Positions 9,297 to 17,830 are shown, counted from the first letter of the stretch. The stretch: 64,000 bases of DNA from DATFQE01 sp963739085 (GCA_963739085.1 CAVTZA010000016.1:124001-188000), one strand, 5' to 3'. The notes: generated by a model from the letters alone, not told the origin. Numbers and translations are program-made.

Positions 9297-9750
9297 TGAA
9301 GGTCCTGCGGCAATTGTAGCCCCGCTGCCGCGGGCGCTCACGATCGCGGTGGCCGGCGCCGGAGCGCACGGCGGCGGCCGGACGATCCATGTCGTGGAGC
9401 ACGCAACGACCGACGTGGTCTCGAATCCGGGCGTGGGCGGAGCGGCGGACAACGTGGGCGACGTCCTCACGTTCGCGAACGACGTCTTCGACAGCGGCGA
9501 CAAGAAGGTCGTCGGCGACGACCAGGGCTACTGCGTGCGGATCGTGGTGGGAGCAAGCTGGGAGTGCGCGTGGACGACGTTCCTCGCTGGCGGCCAGATC
9601 ACCGTCGACGGTCCCTTCTACGACACGCGCGACAGCCGGCTCGCGATTACCGGAGGAACAGGGCGGTACGCCGACGCCTCAGGCTGGATGGAGCTTCGAG
9701 CCCGGGAGGGCGGCACGAAGTTCGACTTCGTGTTCCACCTCAGCCGCTGA
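9297..9750 (+). CDS. Secreted dirigent/allene-oxide-cyclase-like protein (one early frame break)
   Basis: The ATG at 9297 follows AAGGAGGAGGC. As printed, it stops after seven codons (MKVLRQL). One base later the frame reads AIVAPLPRALTIAVAGAGAH, a plausible signal peptide, and continues without a stop to 9750. The joined protein has about 150 residues. The mature part holds HVVEHATTDVV, VGDVLTFANDVFD and the segment ITGGTGRYADASGWMELR, the hallmark of the allene-oxide-cyclase/dirigent beta-barrel family in bacteria. These are small extracellular barrel proteins with unproven bacterial function. The early break is most simply one extra base near 9310. Confidence 0.75.
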
Positions 9751-9944
9751 GCCGTAGCTGCTCCGCGGACGCGTGCGGCAGGGCTGTGAATTCGACGAGC
9801 GCGCGACTCGCACTCCGGGCACTCGATGTCGCCGCCGCGGTGGAGTACGAACTCACCGCACACGAGGCACTCGAGGCTGGCGCCGCGGGCCAGCGCGGCG
9901 AGCTCCTGGTCGAGGGTGCGGGCTAGTGGCTGCACGTTCATCAC
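9740..9944 (-). CDS. Small zinc-ribbon protein coupled to lexA (probable frame break)
   Basis: The gene starts at GTG 9944, overlapping the lexA stop (GTGA), or at the ATG three bases on. It reads MNVQPLARTLDQELAALARG and then a two-CxxC ribbon, CLVCGEFVLHRGGDIECPEC, typical of a structural zinc site. As printed, the frame runs on into the dirigent gene. One base shifted, it gives ALVEFTALPHASAEQLRLSG and stops at 9740, just after the neighbour's stop. That fits a protein of about 67 residues better. Function is unknown. Coupling to lexA suggests co-expression in the SOS response. Confidence 0.55.
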
Positions 9945-10567
9945 GAGACCTGTCGGAACACTCCGATCACCTTGCCGATGATCTGGACATGGTCGGCGTA
10001 GATCGGCTCGAGCGTGTCGTTCTCGGGCTGCAGGCGCACGCGGGCCCCGTCGCGGAAGAAGCGCTTGACCGTCGCCTCGTCGGCCGTTTCGTCATCGCCT
10101 GCGAGCGCCACGACGACGTCGCCGCTGCGTGCGTCCTGCTGCTTGCGTACGACGACGTAGTCGCCGTCGAGGATGCCGGCCTGGATCATCGACTCGCCCT
10201 TGACGCGGAGGAGGAAGTCGGCGCCGCCGGCAGCCAGAAGCTCGGGCACCTCGAGGTAGTCCTCGACGTCGTCCTCGGCCAGCAGCGGCCCACCGGCCGC
10301 GATCTCGCCGACCAGCGGCAGCGAGGGCAGGCGGGGGCGCCCGTTCGCGTCGCCCCGATCTCGACCGACGAGCTCGAGCGCACGCGGCTTGGTGGGGTCG
10401 CGCTTGAGCAGCCCGGCTCGCTCGAGGTTCGCGAGATGCGCGTGCACGGTCGAGGGCGATGCGAGGCCGACGGCCTCGCCGATCTCGCGTACGGTCGGCG
10501 GGTAGCCGTGCTCGCGTACGTACTCCGACACGAAGTCGAAGATCTCGCGCTGTCGTCCGGTCAGCAT
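9941..10567 (-). CDS. lexA: LexA repressor
   Basis: The SOS-response repressor and self-cleaving serine protease has 208 residues from the ATG at 10567, which has AGGAGG just upstream. The N-terminal winged helix (about 1-65) shows GYPPTVREIGEAVGLASPST. The cleavage bond is Ala91-Gly92 in VGEIAAGGPLL. The catalytic pair is Ser126 (KGESMIQAG) and Lys168 (ATVKRFF). A perfect SOS box lies 22 bases upstream at 10590-10603, so the gene is autoregulated. A small zinc-ribbon gene overlaps its stop. All key residues are present and I see nothing anomalous. Confidence 0.97.
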   Translation of the reverse strand: MLTGRQREIFDFVSEYVREHGYPPTVREIGEAVGLASPSTVHAHLANLERAGLLKRDPTKPRALELVGRDRGDANGRPRLPSLPLVGEIAAGGPLLAEDDVEDYLEVPELLAAGGADFLLRVKGESMIQAGILDGDYVVVRKQQDARSGDVVVALAGDDETADEATVKRFFRDGARVRLQPENDTLEPIYADHVQIIGKVIGVFRQVS

Positions 10568-10589
10568 CACGCCTCCTCGCGGTCGGTTA

Positions 10590-10603
10590 CGAACATACGT
10601 TCG
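10590..10603. promoter_or_regulatory. LexA-binding SOS box
   Basis: CGAACATACGTTCG, an exact palindromic match to the Gram-positive/actinobacterial SOS box CGAAC-N4-GTTCG, 22 bases upstream of the lexA start. Confidence 0.93.
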
Positions 10604-10678
10604 ACCGCAGGGTAGACGCTCCTCCGGACGGCGTCAAGGAGCGTCTCGGGACGCGTGGCTAGAATGGCTCTTCCTCAC

Positions 10679-10764
10679 GCGCTGGTGGCGGAATTGGTAG
10701 ACGCGCTAGGTTGAGGGCCTAGTGGCCTTAAACGGCCGTGGAGGTTCAAGTCCTCTCCAGCGCA
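10679..10764 (+). tRNA. tRNA-Leu (anticodon GAG)
   Basis: The acceptor stem GCGCTGG pairs with CCAGCGC, followed by discriminator A. The D arm is GGCGGAATTGGTAGACGC. The anticodon arm CTAGG-TTGAGGG-CCTAG gives anticodon GAG. A long class II variable arm (TGGCCTTAAACGGCCG) and the T arm GAGGTTCAAGTCCTC are present. The 3' CCA is not encoded. Confidence 0.95.
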
Positions 10765-10766
10765 TT

Positions 10767-10938
10767 GGAACTGGTTCCAGGGTGATGCCTCGTCGCCGGG
10801 GTGCGCTGGGTGGTGCGAGGCAAGGACGCAGGGAGCGTTCGTAGTACCTAGGACGCGTAGCGTGGGCGCGACTGAGGACGCGGCATCGCGCCGCCCAGTG
10901 CGGCCCGGCGGCATAGGCCTCATGCTGGAGCCAGTTCC
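10767..10938 (+). repeat. Long self-complementary repeat, copy A (candidate structured RNA)
   Basis: The ends GGAACTGGTTCCAG (10767-10780) and CTGGAGCCAGTTCC (10925-10938) pair over 14 positions with one T-G. Inside, CGCCGGGGTGCGCTGGG pairs with CCCAGTGCGGCCCGGCG with one mismatch and two G-T pairs, and GGTGCGA pairs with TCGCGCC. A second copy lies at 17699-17822, with the best identity over GTGCGAGGCAAGGACGCAGG plus GAGCGT. It starts three bases after tRNA-Leu and ends 76 bases before tldD. No protein-coding signal was seen. Confidence 0.7.
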
Positions 10939-11014
10939 CGGTGAAACAGCCGTCTTTCGGGGCGGCTCTCGTCGTCTCGGAGGCCGGTGTCCGCCCGCGG
11001 CTAAGGTAGGCGCG

Positions 11015-12448
11015 ATGCGCCGCCTCTGCGAAGCAGCAGTCGACTCGGCGCTCGGTGCCGGAGCCTCCTATGCGGACGCGCGCATGGTGCAGCGCCGCGC
11101 CCAGATGGTGGCGACGAAGAACGGGCTGGTCGAGGAGATCAGCGACCTCGAGAGCGAGGGGATCGGCGTCCGCGTGCTGGTAGACGGCGCCTGGGGCTTC
11201 GCCGGCGACCGCCGGGCGACCGAGGACGGGGCCCGGGACGCGGCGCTCCGCGCGACCGCGTTCGCGAAGGCGGCGCCCGGCGGCCACCGTCGCTCGCTCG
11301 CGCCCGTCGACGCTCACGAGGCCGTCTACCGCACGCCGCTCGAGCGCGACCCGTTCTCGGTGTCGATCGCGGACAAGGTCGCGCTCTGCCTGCGCGCCGA
11401 GGAGGAGATGGCGCACGCGGATGTCTCCGTGCGCTCCGCCTTCGTGCGCGCCCACCGGGAGCACAAGTTCTTCGCCTCGTCGATCGGCAGCGCAATCGAG
11501 CAGGAGCTCGTCGAGACCGGCGGCGGCATCGAGGCGATCGCCACATCCGACGGGCTCTTCCAGGTGCGGAGCTACCCGAGCGCGCACGGCGGCTCGAGCA
11601 GCCAGGCCGGCTGGGAGTACGTCGAGGAGCTCGACTTCCTGCGCGAGGCGCCGCGCGTCGGCGAGCAGGCGAGCGCCCTGCTGCGCGCCGAGGAGTGCCC
11701 GGCCGGGACGACGACCGTGGTCCTCGACTCCGACCAGGTGCTGATGCAGGTCCACGAGTCCATCGGCCACCCGACCGAGCTCGACCGCGTCTACGGGACC
11801 GAGGCGGCCTACGCCGGGACGAGCTTCCTCTCGCCCGAAGATCTCGGCTCGCTGCGCTACGGCTCCGAGCTGATGAACGTGACCGCAGACTCGACGACGC
11901 CCGGCGGGCTCGGCACATTCGCCTTCGACGACGAGGGCGTCCCCGCGCGACGCGAGCCGATCGTCGCCGAAGGCGTCCTCAGCGGCTTCCTGACCTCACG
12001 CGAGACGGCCGCCAAGCTCGGCCACGGCGCCGGCGGCTCGATGCGGGCGGACGGCTGGAGCCGGATGCCGCTCGTGCGCATGACGAACCTCCACCTCGAG
12101 CCGGGCGACGGCTCTTTCGACGACCTGATCGCGGGCGTCGACGAGGGCGTCTACCTGGAGACGAACAAGAGCTGGTCGATCGACGACAAGCGGCTCAACT
12201 TCCAGTTCGGCACGCAGATCGGCTGGGAGATCAAGGACGGGAAGCTCGGCCGGATGCTGCGCGACGCGACGTACACCGGTGTGACGCCGATTTTCTGGGC
12301 CGGGCTCGACGCGGTCGCCGGGCCGGCGGACTGGCAGCTCAAGGGGCTCACGAACTGCGGCAAGGGCCAGCCGGGCCAGGACGGCCACGTCTCGCACGGC
12401 GCGTCCCCCGCGCGCTTCCGCGGCGTGCAGATCGGCGTCAAGGCATGA
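11015..12448 (+). CDS. tldD: TldD-family metalloprotease
   Basis: The protein has 477 residues and starts at the ATG at 11015 (MRRLCEAAVDSALGAGASYA). TldD is the catalytic subunit of the TldD/TldE heterodimer. In other bacteria this is a zinc protease that trims unfolded or modified peptides such as antitoxins and bacteriocin precursors. The zinc motif HESIGH begins at residue 247 in QVHESIGHPTELDR, and the C-terminal region (GLTNCGKGQPGQ) is standard. The stop overlaps the tldE ATG (ATGA). Length and motifs are normal. The gene follows repeat A, which may form part of its 5' leader. Confidence 0.95.
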   Translation: MRRLCEAAVDSALGAGASYADARMVQRRAQMVATKNGLVEEISDLESEGIGVRVLVDGAWGFAGDRRATEDGARDAALRATAFAKAAPGGHRRSLAPVDAHEAVYRTPLERDPFSVSIADKVALCLRAEEEMAHADVSVRSAFVRAHREHKFFASSIGSAIEQELVETGGGIEAIATSDGLFQVRSYPSAHGGSSSQAGWEYVEELDFLREAPRVGEQASALLRAEECPAGTTTVVLDSDQVLMQVHESIGHPTELDRVYGTEAAYAGTSFLSPEDLGSLRYGSELMNVTADSTTPGGLGTFAFDDEGVPARREPIVAEGVLSGFLTSRETAAKLGHGAGGSMRADGWSRMPLVRMTNLHLEPGDGSFDDLIAGVDEGVYLETNKSWSIDDKRLNFQFGTQIGWEIKDGKLGRMLRDATYTGVTPIFWAGLDAVAGPADWQLKGLTNCGKGQPGQDGHVSHGASPARFRGVQIGVKA

Positions 12449-13812
12449 GCGAGTCCGCGCTCGAGCTCGCCGGCCGCGCGCTGGCCGCGGCCGAGGGCGA
12501 CCAGGTCGAGGCGGTCGTGCAGAGCGAGCGGTCGGGGTTCGCCCGCTTCGCGGACTCGGAGGTGCACCAGCCGACGCTGATCGAGAACGCCGTAGTCCAG
12601 CTGCGTGTGGTCCGCGACGGCCGCATCGGCTCCGCGCTGACGAACCGCATCGAGCCGGAAGCGCTCCGCGAGCTCGCACGGCGGGCCGCGGAAGCGGCCG
12701 ACCTGGCTCCGCCGGACCCGCACTTCCCCGGGCTAGCGGATCGGGAGACGTACGCCGAGGTGGACGGCTACGACGAGGCGACCGCCTCGCTCGGCGCCGA
12801 GGACCTCGCGGGGGTCGCGGGCGAGGCGATCGATGCCACCGGCGAGCTCGCCGCGTACGGGTACTTCACGAGCGCCGTCTCGGAGCTCGCGGTCGCATCC
12901 TCGACGGGCGTGGAGGCACATCAGCGGATGACCGACGCGACCGCGCTCGTGATCGCCGCGGGCGAGGATGCCTCCGGCTACGCGGAGCGCACGTCGTGGC
13001 AGGCCTCCGCCGTGGACGCAGCGGGCGTCGGCCGCGAGTCAGCCGAGAAAGCTGCTCGTACGCGTGGAGCGGCGTCGATCGAGCCGAGCCGGTACGCCGC
13101 CGTGCTCGAGCCGTACGCGCTCGGCGAGCTCCTGCAGTGGTTCGCGTGGGACAGCTTCAGCGGGCTCGGCCTGATCGAGGAGCGGAGCGCGCTCTGCGGC
13201 CGGATCGGAGAGCCGATCGCCGATCCGAAGGTCACGATCTCGGACGAGCCGCTCGACCCGGACGGGCTCCCGAAGGCGTTCGACTTCGAGGGCGTGCCCA
13301 AGCGCCCCACCCAGTTGATCGAAAACGGCGTCGCCCGCGGCGTGGTCTGGGACCGGACGACGGCGGCGCGCTCGGCCAACGGTCAGGTCTCCACCGGACA
13401 CGCGGCCGCACCTCCCGCCCGCGTGTTCGGGCCGCTGCCGTCGGCGCTGTCGGTCTCGGGTGGCGAGGCCGAGTCGGTGGACGAGCTGACCGAGCTGGTC
13501 GGCGAGGGGATCTACATCACGCGCCTTCATTACCTCGGGATCGTCAACCCGCGGGAGGGTGTGATCACGGGGATGACGCGCGACGGAACCTTCCGCATCC
13601 GGGGCGGCCGCATCGCCGAGCCGTTGGTGAATCTCCGGTTCACGGTCTCCGTCCCCGATCTGCTCGCCGAGGTTCCGGGTCTGACGCGCCGGCGGCTGCT
13701 CGTGAACCAAAGTGAGTTCTACGACGAACGGTATCCACAAGGCGTATTGACGCCCGCGCTCGCCACAGCGAGCTTCAACGTGACGGGCCTGGGCTCCGGC
13801 CCCGGGCTCTGA
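12445..13812 (+). CDS. tldE: TldE/PmbA-family subunit
   Basis: The protein has 455 residues and starts at an ATG that overlaps the tldD stop. It is the non-catalytic partner of TldD. It lacks the HExxxH motif, as expected, and carries the family segments FDFEGVPKRPTQLIENGVA and LHYLGIVNPREGVITGMTRD. With tldD it makes a two-gene operon. The printed frame extends far upstream inside tldD, but those residues are a shadow. A degraded haloperoxidase fragment follows directly after the stop. Confidence 0.94.
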   Translation: MSESALELAGRALAAAEGDQVEAVVQSERSGFARFADSEVHQPTLIENAVVQLRVVRDGRIGSALTNRIEPEALRELARRAAEAADLAPPDPHFPGLADRETYAEVDGYDEATASLGAEDLAGVAGEAIDATGELAAYGYFTSAVSELAVASSTGVEAHQRMTDATALVIAAGEDASGYAERTSWQASAVDAAGVGRESAEKAARTRGAASIEPSRYAAVLEPYALGELLQWFAWDSFSGLGLIEERSALCGRIGEPIADPKVTISDEPLDPDGLPKAFDFEGVPKRPTQLIENGVARGVVWDRTTAARSANGQVSTGHAAAPPARVFGPLPSALSVSGGEAESVDELTELVGEGIYITRLHYLGIVNPREGVITGMTRDGTFRIRGGRIAEPLVNLRFTVSVPDLLAEVPGLTRRRLLVNQSEFYDERYPQGVLTPALATASFNVTGLGSGPGL

Positions 13813-13855
13813 CCGAGCCGCCGCCCCGCGGCGTATACAACTTGCAAACACTCAC

Positions 13856-14115
13856 GTGCCGTTCCGTGCTCGATATTTCTCTCCCTGCGCTGTTGCTCAT
13901 GTCTCCGGCCACTCGACGACCTGGGTGCCGCGTCGACCGTGCTCGCGCGCTTCTTCCCGCGGAACGCGAAGCAGTTGCGAGAGTGGGCCGACGAAGCGGC
14001 GATCTCACGCCTCTACGGCGGCATCCATTTCAGCAGCGACAACCAGGCAGGGCTGAAGCTCGGCCGCAGAGTCGGCCGGGCGGCCCTCGCGAAGGACTTG
14101 CGCGACGGCGGCTAG
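13856..14115 (+). pseudogene. C-terminal remnant of a vanadium-haloperoxidase/PAP2-superfamily enzyme
   Basis: Two frames joined near 13918 read HVSGHSTT, then LGAASTVLARFFPRNAKQLR and SRLYGGIHFSSDNQAGLKLG. These are the two C-terminal active-site motifs of vanadium-dependent haloperoxidases, the SGHS phosphate/vanadate-binding loop and the catalytic-His GGIHF motif. Only about 85 codons are present. The N-terminal three quarters, including the first Lys/Arg motif, is missing, and tldE occupies the space upstream. The stop overlaps the facing secG stop. This is a truncated gene relic and cannot encode a working enzyme. Confidence 0.65.
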
Positions 14116-14333
14116 TCGAGCACGCGGAACAGCACGATCGTGTTCGTGAAGAAGATGGTCGCGACGATGATCGTCAGTCGCGTGAGGTTCTTCTCGACGA
14201 TGTGCGTTCCGCCCTGAGAGGCGGGCACGAAGCCCATCCCGGACATGCCCGTATCCCGGCCCGAATGCATGAGCACGAGTCCGATCAGGGCGATCGAGAT
14301 GATGAAGTGCCAGAAGACCAGGACGGGAAGCAT
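14112..14333 (-). CDS. secG: Preprotein translocase subunit SecG
   Basis: The protein has 73 residues and starts with ATG at 14333. Two membrane spans are visible, LVFWHFIISIALIGLVLMHS and TIIVATIFFTNTIVLF, separated by a Gly-rich cytosolic loop with GMSGMGFVPASQGG. This is the standard SecG topology. SecG is the accessory subunit of the SecYEG channel and improves SecA-driven export. Size and loop composition match actinobacterial SecG. Confidence 0.9.
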   Translation of the reverse strand: MLPVLVFWHFIISIALIGLVLMHSGRDTGMSGMGFVPASQGGTHIVEKNLTRLTIIVATIFFTNTIVLFRVLD

Positions 14334-14351
14334 CCGCGTCGGAGAGGGTAG

Positions 14352-14747
14352 CTAACGGCGCCTGAGCTCGTGGATCGTCGGGATCAGCTCCGTGGCGATC
14401 CGGTCCTTCGTGAGGTAGCCGGCGGCGCCCGCCTTGCGCGCCTCGTCGATGTCGGCGGGGTTGTTCCCGCCGGTGAGGACGAGGATGCAAGCGTCCGGAT
14501 GGGCGGCACGGATCTCGGCGATCGCCTGGATGCCGTCGACCTCTGGCATCGCGAGGTCCATCAGAGTCAGGTCGGGGCGCAGCTCGAGCGCGCGGCCGAC
14601 GGCCTCGCGCCCGTTGTAGGCCCGGGCCACGACATCGATGAGCGGATCCGAGGTCAACATCGCTTCGACCATCTCGACGAAGAGGTGCTCGTCATCGACG
14701 ACGAGGACGCGGATCCGCTCCTCGAGGGGCTGAGGAGCGGCTGCCAT
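14352..14747 (-). CDS. Stand-alone receiver-domain response regulator
   Basis: The protein has 131 residues and is a CheY-like receiver with no output domain. The acidic pocket is VLVVDDEHLF, the phospho-acceptor is in LTLMDLAMPEVDG, the switch Thr is in ILVLTGG and the conserved Lys is in GYLTKDR. It may act by protein-protein contact or accept phosphate from an orphan kinase. No kinase is adjacent. It lies upstream of secG on the same strand, with an 18-base gap. Confidence 0.88.
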   Translation of the reverse strand: MAAAPQPLEERIRVLVVDDEHLFVEMVEAMLTSDPLIDVVARAYNGREAVGRALELRPDLTLMDLAMPEVDGIQAIAEIRAAHPDACILVLTGGNNPADIDEARKAGAAGYLTKDRIATELIPTIHELRRR

Positions 14748-14791
14748 CTCTCTCCATTTAACCGCGAAAGACGGCGACTAGGCTTCGCAAG

Positions 14792-15022
14792 GTGGAGCGA
14801 GACGAAGCGCGAAGCCGGATCCGGAAGCTGCTCGTCACCGGGGACAACCGGCTGAAGCAGGGCGTCTCGCCCGCGAAGGCGCGTGAGAGCTACGAGCAGG
14901 CGCTCACGGTCGCCGCTGAGGCCGGGCTCGAGGAGAGCGTGCGGCCGCTCGTGGAGATCAGGCTTGCCGACCTCGAGCGGCTCGCTCGAGAATCGCCTCG
15001 ATCCGCTCCGCCTGACGCCTGA
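14792..15022 (+). CDS. Small helical hypothetical protein
   Basis: The protein has 76 residues and starts with GTG at 14792. It is charged and helical (KARESYEQALTVAAEAGLEE), resembling a single TPR-like helical hairpin. The C-terminal 20 codons overlap the 3' end of the facing glycosyltransferase gene by 65 bases. I do not recognise the family. The reading frame has the same codon use as its neighbours and an unbroken start-to-stop path, so it is probably real. Confidence 0.55.
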   Translation: MERDEARSRIRKLLVTGDNRLKQGVSPAKARESYEQALTVAAEAGLEESVRPLVEIRLADLERLARESPRSAPPDA

Positions 15023-15980
15023 CGTCGTGCGGCTCGGCGGCCGCGCGCGCGGCCGGGTTCGGCGTCGGGAGCTGCGCCGCCGTCCGTAGGCCCTGCTCGA
15101 TCGAGTGCTCGTCCTCGGGGTCGACGAGCACGCCGACGCCGTCGGTGACGAACTCGGGCGGCCCGCCGACGTTCGTCGCCACGACCGACCGCTCGCTCGC
15201 CATTGCCTCGAGGAGCGCCTGTCCGAAGGGCTCGACGAGGCTCGGCTGGCAGACGACGTCGCTCGCCGCCACCCACCGCGCCACATCGTCGTGCGGTACG
15301 CGGCCCACGACCCGCACGCCGTGCCTGCCCTCGAGTGCGTCGCGGAGGGGCCCGTCGCCGACGAAGGCGAGCCGGCCCTCGCCCAGGTGCTCGAACGCGC
15401 GGGCGAGGCGCATGACGTTCTTGCGCTCGTCGAGCGCGCCGACGCAGAGGAAGGAGGGGCCGTCGCCGTCCCAGGCGAGCTCGGCGCGTGCGGCGCGGGG
15501 GTCGGTGCCCTTGAACAGGGTGAGGTCGACGCCGCAGTCGACGACCTCGGTCTTGCCGCGAGCCTCGGGGACGCGCGCCTCGAGCTCGGCGCGCAGGTAG
15601 TCCGAGACAGCGATCAGCGCGGCGGCGCGGCGCGCGACAGCCCGGGTCGCCGTGCGGATGCCCGGGATCGAGCCGACGTTGCGAACATCGCGCCCGTGCG
15701 CGGTGACGACGAGCGGAGCCCGGGACGCGAAGCCGGCGAGCAGCCCTGTGGGGACGAGGAAGTGGGCGTAGGTGACGTCCGGCTGGAAGACCCTTGCGGC
15801 CCGCCGGGCCTTGCCGAACAGGGTCGCGTAGCGTTTGCGTCCGCCGGCCCGCGTCTCGAGCACCGCCCGCTCGACGGTGTTCCCCCGCTCCTCGAGCGCG
15901 TCGGCGATCTGCTTGACGAAGACGCCATGGTCGGGCGCATCTGGGCCTGGATACATCTGGGAGACGAGCAGGATCTTCAC
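14958..15980 (-). CDS. GT4-family glycosyltransferase
   Basis: The protein has 340 residues and starts with GTG at 15980 (MKILLVSQMYPGPDAPDHG). It has a GT-B fold with an N-terminal acceptor domain (HGVFVKQIADALEERG) and a C-terminal nucleotide-sugar domain. The latter holds FLCVGALDERKNVMRLARAF and the EX7E-type motif region QPSLVEPFGQALLEAMASER. It transfers a sugar from an activated donor to a surface glycan or lipid. Donor and acceptor are unknown, and no other polysaccharide genes are adjacent. The reading frame is intact. Confidence 0.88.
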   Translation of the reverse strand: MKILLVSQMYPGPDAPDHGVFVKQIADALEERGNTVERAVLETRAGGRKRYATLFGKARRAARVFQPDVTYAHFLVPTGLLAGFASRAPLVVTAHGRDVRNVGSIPGIRTATRAVARRAAALIAVSDYLRAELEARVPEARGKTEVVDCGVDLTLFKGTDPRAARAELAWDGDGPSFLCVGALDERKNVMRLARAFEHLGEGRLAFVGDGPLRDALEGRHGVRVVGRVPHDDVARWVAASDVVCQPSLVEPFGQALLEAMASERSVVATNVGGPPEFVTDGVGVLVDPEDEHSIEQGLRTAAQLPTPNPAARAAAEPHDVRRQAERIEAILERAARGRQA

Positions 15981-16091
15981 GCCGGCCCAATCTTCGACGC
16001 TTTCGATACGGAGTCGTCACACATCCGCGCGAATCTCCGGATTAGGATCGAGAGTGGTGGGTGGTCAGCGGCCGGCCCCGGAGGCCCTGGC

Positions 16092-17667
16092 TCACTGGGC
16101 GTCGTACGTTCCGAACTCGTCTCTGAGGACGTTGCAGATCTCGCCCACCGTGCAGTAGGCGCGGAGCGCCTCGCGCATCGGCGGTAGGAGATTCGCGTCG
16201 CTTCGGGCTGCGTCGCGCACCGCGTCGAGAGCCGCCCCCGCAACCTCGGGATCGCGCTCGGCCCGCACCAGCGCCGTCCGCTCGAGCTGCCGCTGCTCGG
16301 CGGCCGGGTCGAGGCGGTGCAGCTCGATCGACTCCGACTCGGCCTCGGTGTACTTGTTCACGCCGACGATCACGCGGTCGCCCGTCTCGACCTGCTGGTT
16401 GTAGTGGAACGCCGCCTCCTCGATCTCCCGCTGGACGAAGCCGCGCTCGATCGCCTCCACCGCACCGCCGAGCTCGTCCACATGCGCGATCAGCTCCAGG
16501 GCCTTCGACTCGAGCTCGGACGTCAGGCTCTCGATGAAGTAGGCGCCGCCGAGCGGATCGGCCGTGTCCGTCCCGCCGGCCTCGTTGGCGAGGATCTGCT
16601 GGGTCCGGAGCGCGATCCGGGCCGAGCGCTCGGTCGGCAGCGCGAGCGCCTCGTCGTAGCCGTTCGTGTGGATGGACTGTGCGCCGCCGGCCACGGCCGA
16701 GAGCGCCTGGATCGCCACCCGCACGACGTTGTTCTCCGGCTGCTGCGCGGTCAGCGTCGAGCCGCCGGTCTGCGCGTGGAAACGGAGAGCGAGCGCCTTC
16801 GGGTTCGTCGCGCCGAACCGCTCGCTCATGATCCGCGCCCACAGCCGCCGCGCCGCCCGGAACTTCGCGACCTCCTGGAAGAAGTGGTTGTGCGCGTTGA
16901 AGAAGAACGAGAGCCGCGCACCGAACTCGTCCGGAGACAGACCGGCGTCGACCGCGGCCTGGCAGTAGGCGATGCCGTTGGCGAGCGTGAACGCGAGCTC
17001 CTGGACGGCGGTCGAGCCCGGCCTCGCGGATGTGGTAGCCCGAGATCGAGATCGTGTTCCAGCGCGGCAGCCGCTCGTGGCAGTACGCGAACAGGTCGGT
17101 CGTGATCCGCATCGACGGCCGCGGCGGGAAGATGTAGTTCCCGCGCGCGCAGTACTCCTTGAGGATGTCGTTCTGGGCCGTGCCACGCAGCTGATCGCTC
17201 GTGACCCCCTGCTTCTCGGCGACGAGCTCGTAGAGGAGCACGAGCAGCGAGGCGGGGGCGTTGATCGTCATCGACGTGGATACCTCGCCGAGCGGGATGC
17301 CCTCGAACAGCAGCTCCATGTCGGCGAGAGAGTCGATCGCGACGCCGGTGCGGCCGACCTCGCCGGCCGCCCGCTCGTCGTCGGAGTCGAGCCCGAGCTG
17401 CGTCGGAAGGTCGAACGCCACGGAGAGTCCTGTCTGGCCGCGGTCGAGCAGGTAGAGGAAGCGCGCGTTCGTCTCCTCCGCCGAGGCAAAGCCGGCGTAC
17501 TGCCTGATCGTCCACGGCCGCCCGCGGTACATGTCCGGATAGGGGCCGCGGGTGAACGGCGGCTCGCCGGGAAGCTCGAGCTCGACGTCGCCGACGTCGT
17601 CCGCCGTGTAGACGGGCTTCACCTCGATTCCGGAGTCGGTCTCGCGCCGATCCTCGGCGGTGGCCAT
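16092..17667 (-). CDS. Methylmalonyl-CoA mutase-family large subunit (frame broken near 17018)
   Basis: After joining, this is a B12-dependent acyl-CoA mutase large subunit of about 525 residues. It starts at the ATG at 17667 (MATAEDRRETDSGIEVKPVY). It shows GRPWTIRQYAGFASAEETNA, LSVAFDLPTQLGLDSDDE, ISGYHIREAG and RFHAQTGGSTLTAQQPENN, the substrate barrel of this family. The frame breaks between REAG and STAVQELAF; one extra base in GCCGG[G]CTCG explains it. The C-terminal cobalamin-binding domain is absent, as in two-subunit MeaA/IcmA/HcmA-type enzymes, and the small subunit is not in this window. Methylmalonyl-, isobutyryl- or ethylmalonyl-CoA could be the substrate; the sequence does not settle it for me. 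Confidence 0.85.
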
Positions 17668-17698
17668 AGACCCATCGTAGGCGGTTGAGAGCCAACGT

Positions 17699-17822
17699 GA
17701 TGAGGCTTCGTCGCCGGGGTGCGATGGGCGGTGCGAGGCAAGGACGCAGGGAGCGTCGTACGGAGGCATACGGGCGCGACCGAGGACGCCTGCGCCGTCC
17801 AGCGCGGCCCGGCAACCTCATC
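17699..17822 (+). repeat. Long self-complementary repeat, copy B (candidate structured RNA)
   Basis: The ends GATGAGG (17699-17705) and CCTCATC (17816-17822) are complementary, and an inner CGCCGGGGTGCGATGGG faces CCGTCCAGCGCGGCCCGG with a few mismatches. It shares TCGTCGCCGGGGTGCG plus a further stretch, GGTGCGAGGCAAGGACGCAG, with copy A at 10767-10938. It lies between the divergent mutase and moaX genes, upstream of a large hairpin. Confidence 0.68.
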
Positions 17823-17830
17823 GCTAAAGG

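Noticed and set aside
8899..9319. Open reading frames on both strands across 8.9-9.3 kb
   Set aside because: They coincide with RNase P RNA, whose conserved core and terminal helix are clear.
14612..15286. Arg/Ser-rich open frames opposite the glycosyltransferase
   Set aside because: Their composition is that of a complementary-strand shadow and they have no recognisable motif.
16042..17769. A 575-codon minus-strand frame starting MPPYDAPCVLASHRPSHPGD
   Set aside because: The first 34 codons are repeat B read in antisense and the last third is out of frame. The true mutase starts at 17667 and ends at 16092.
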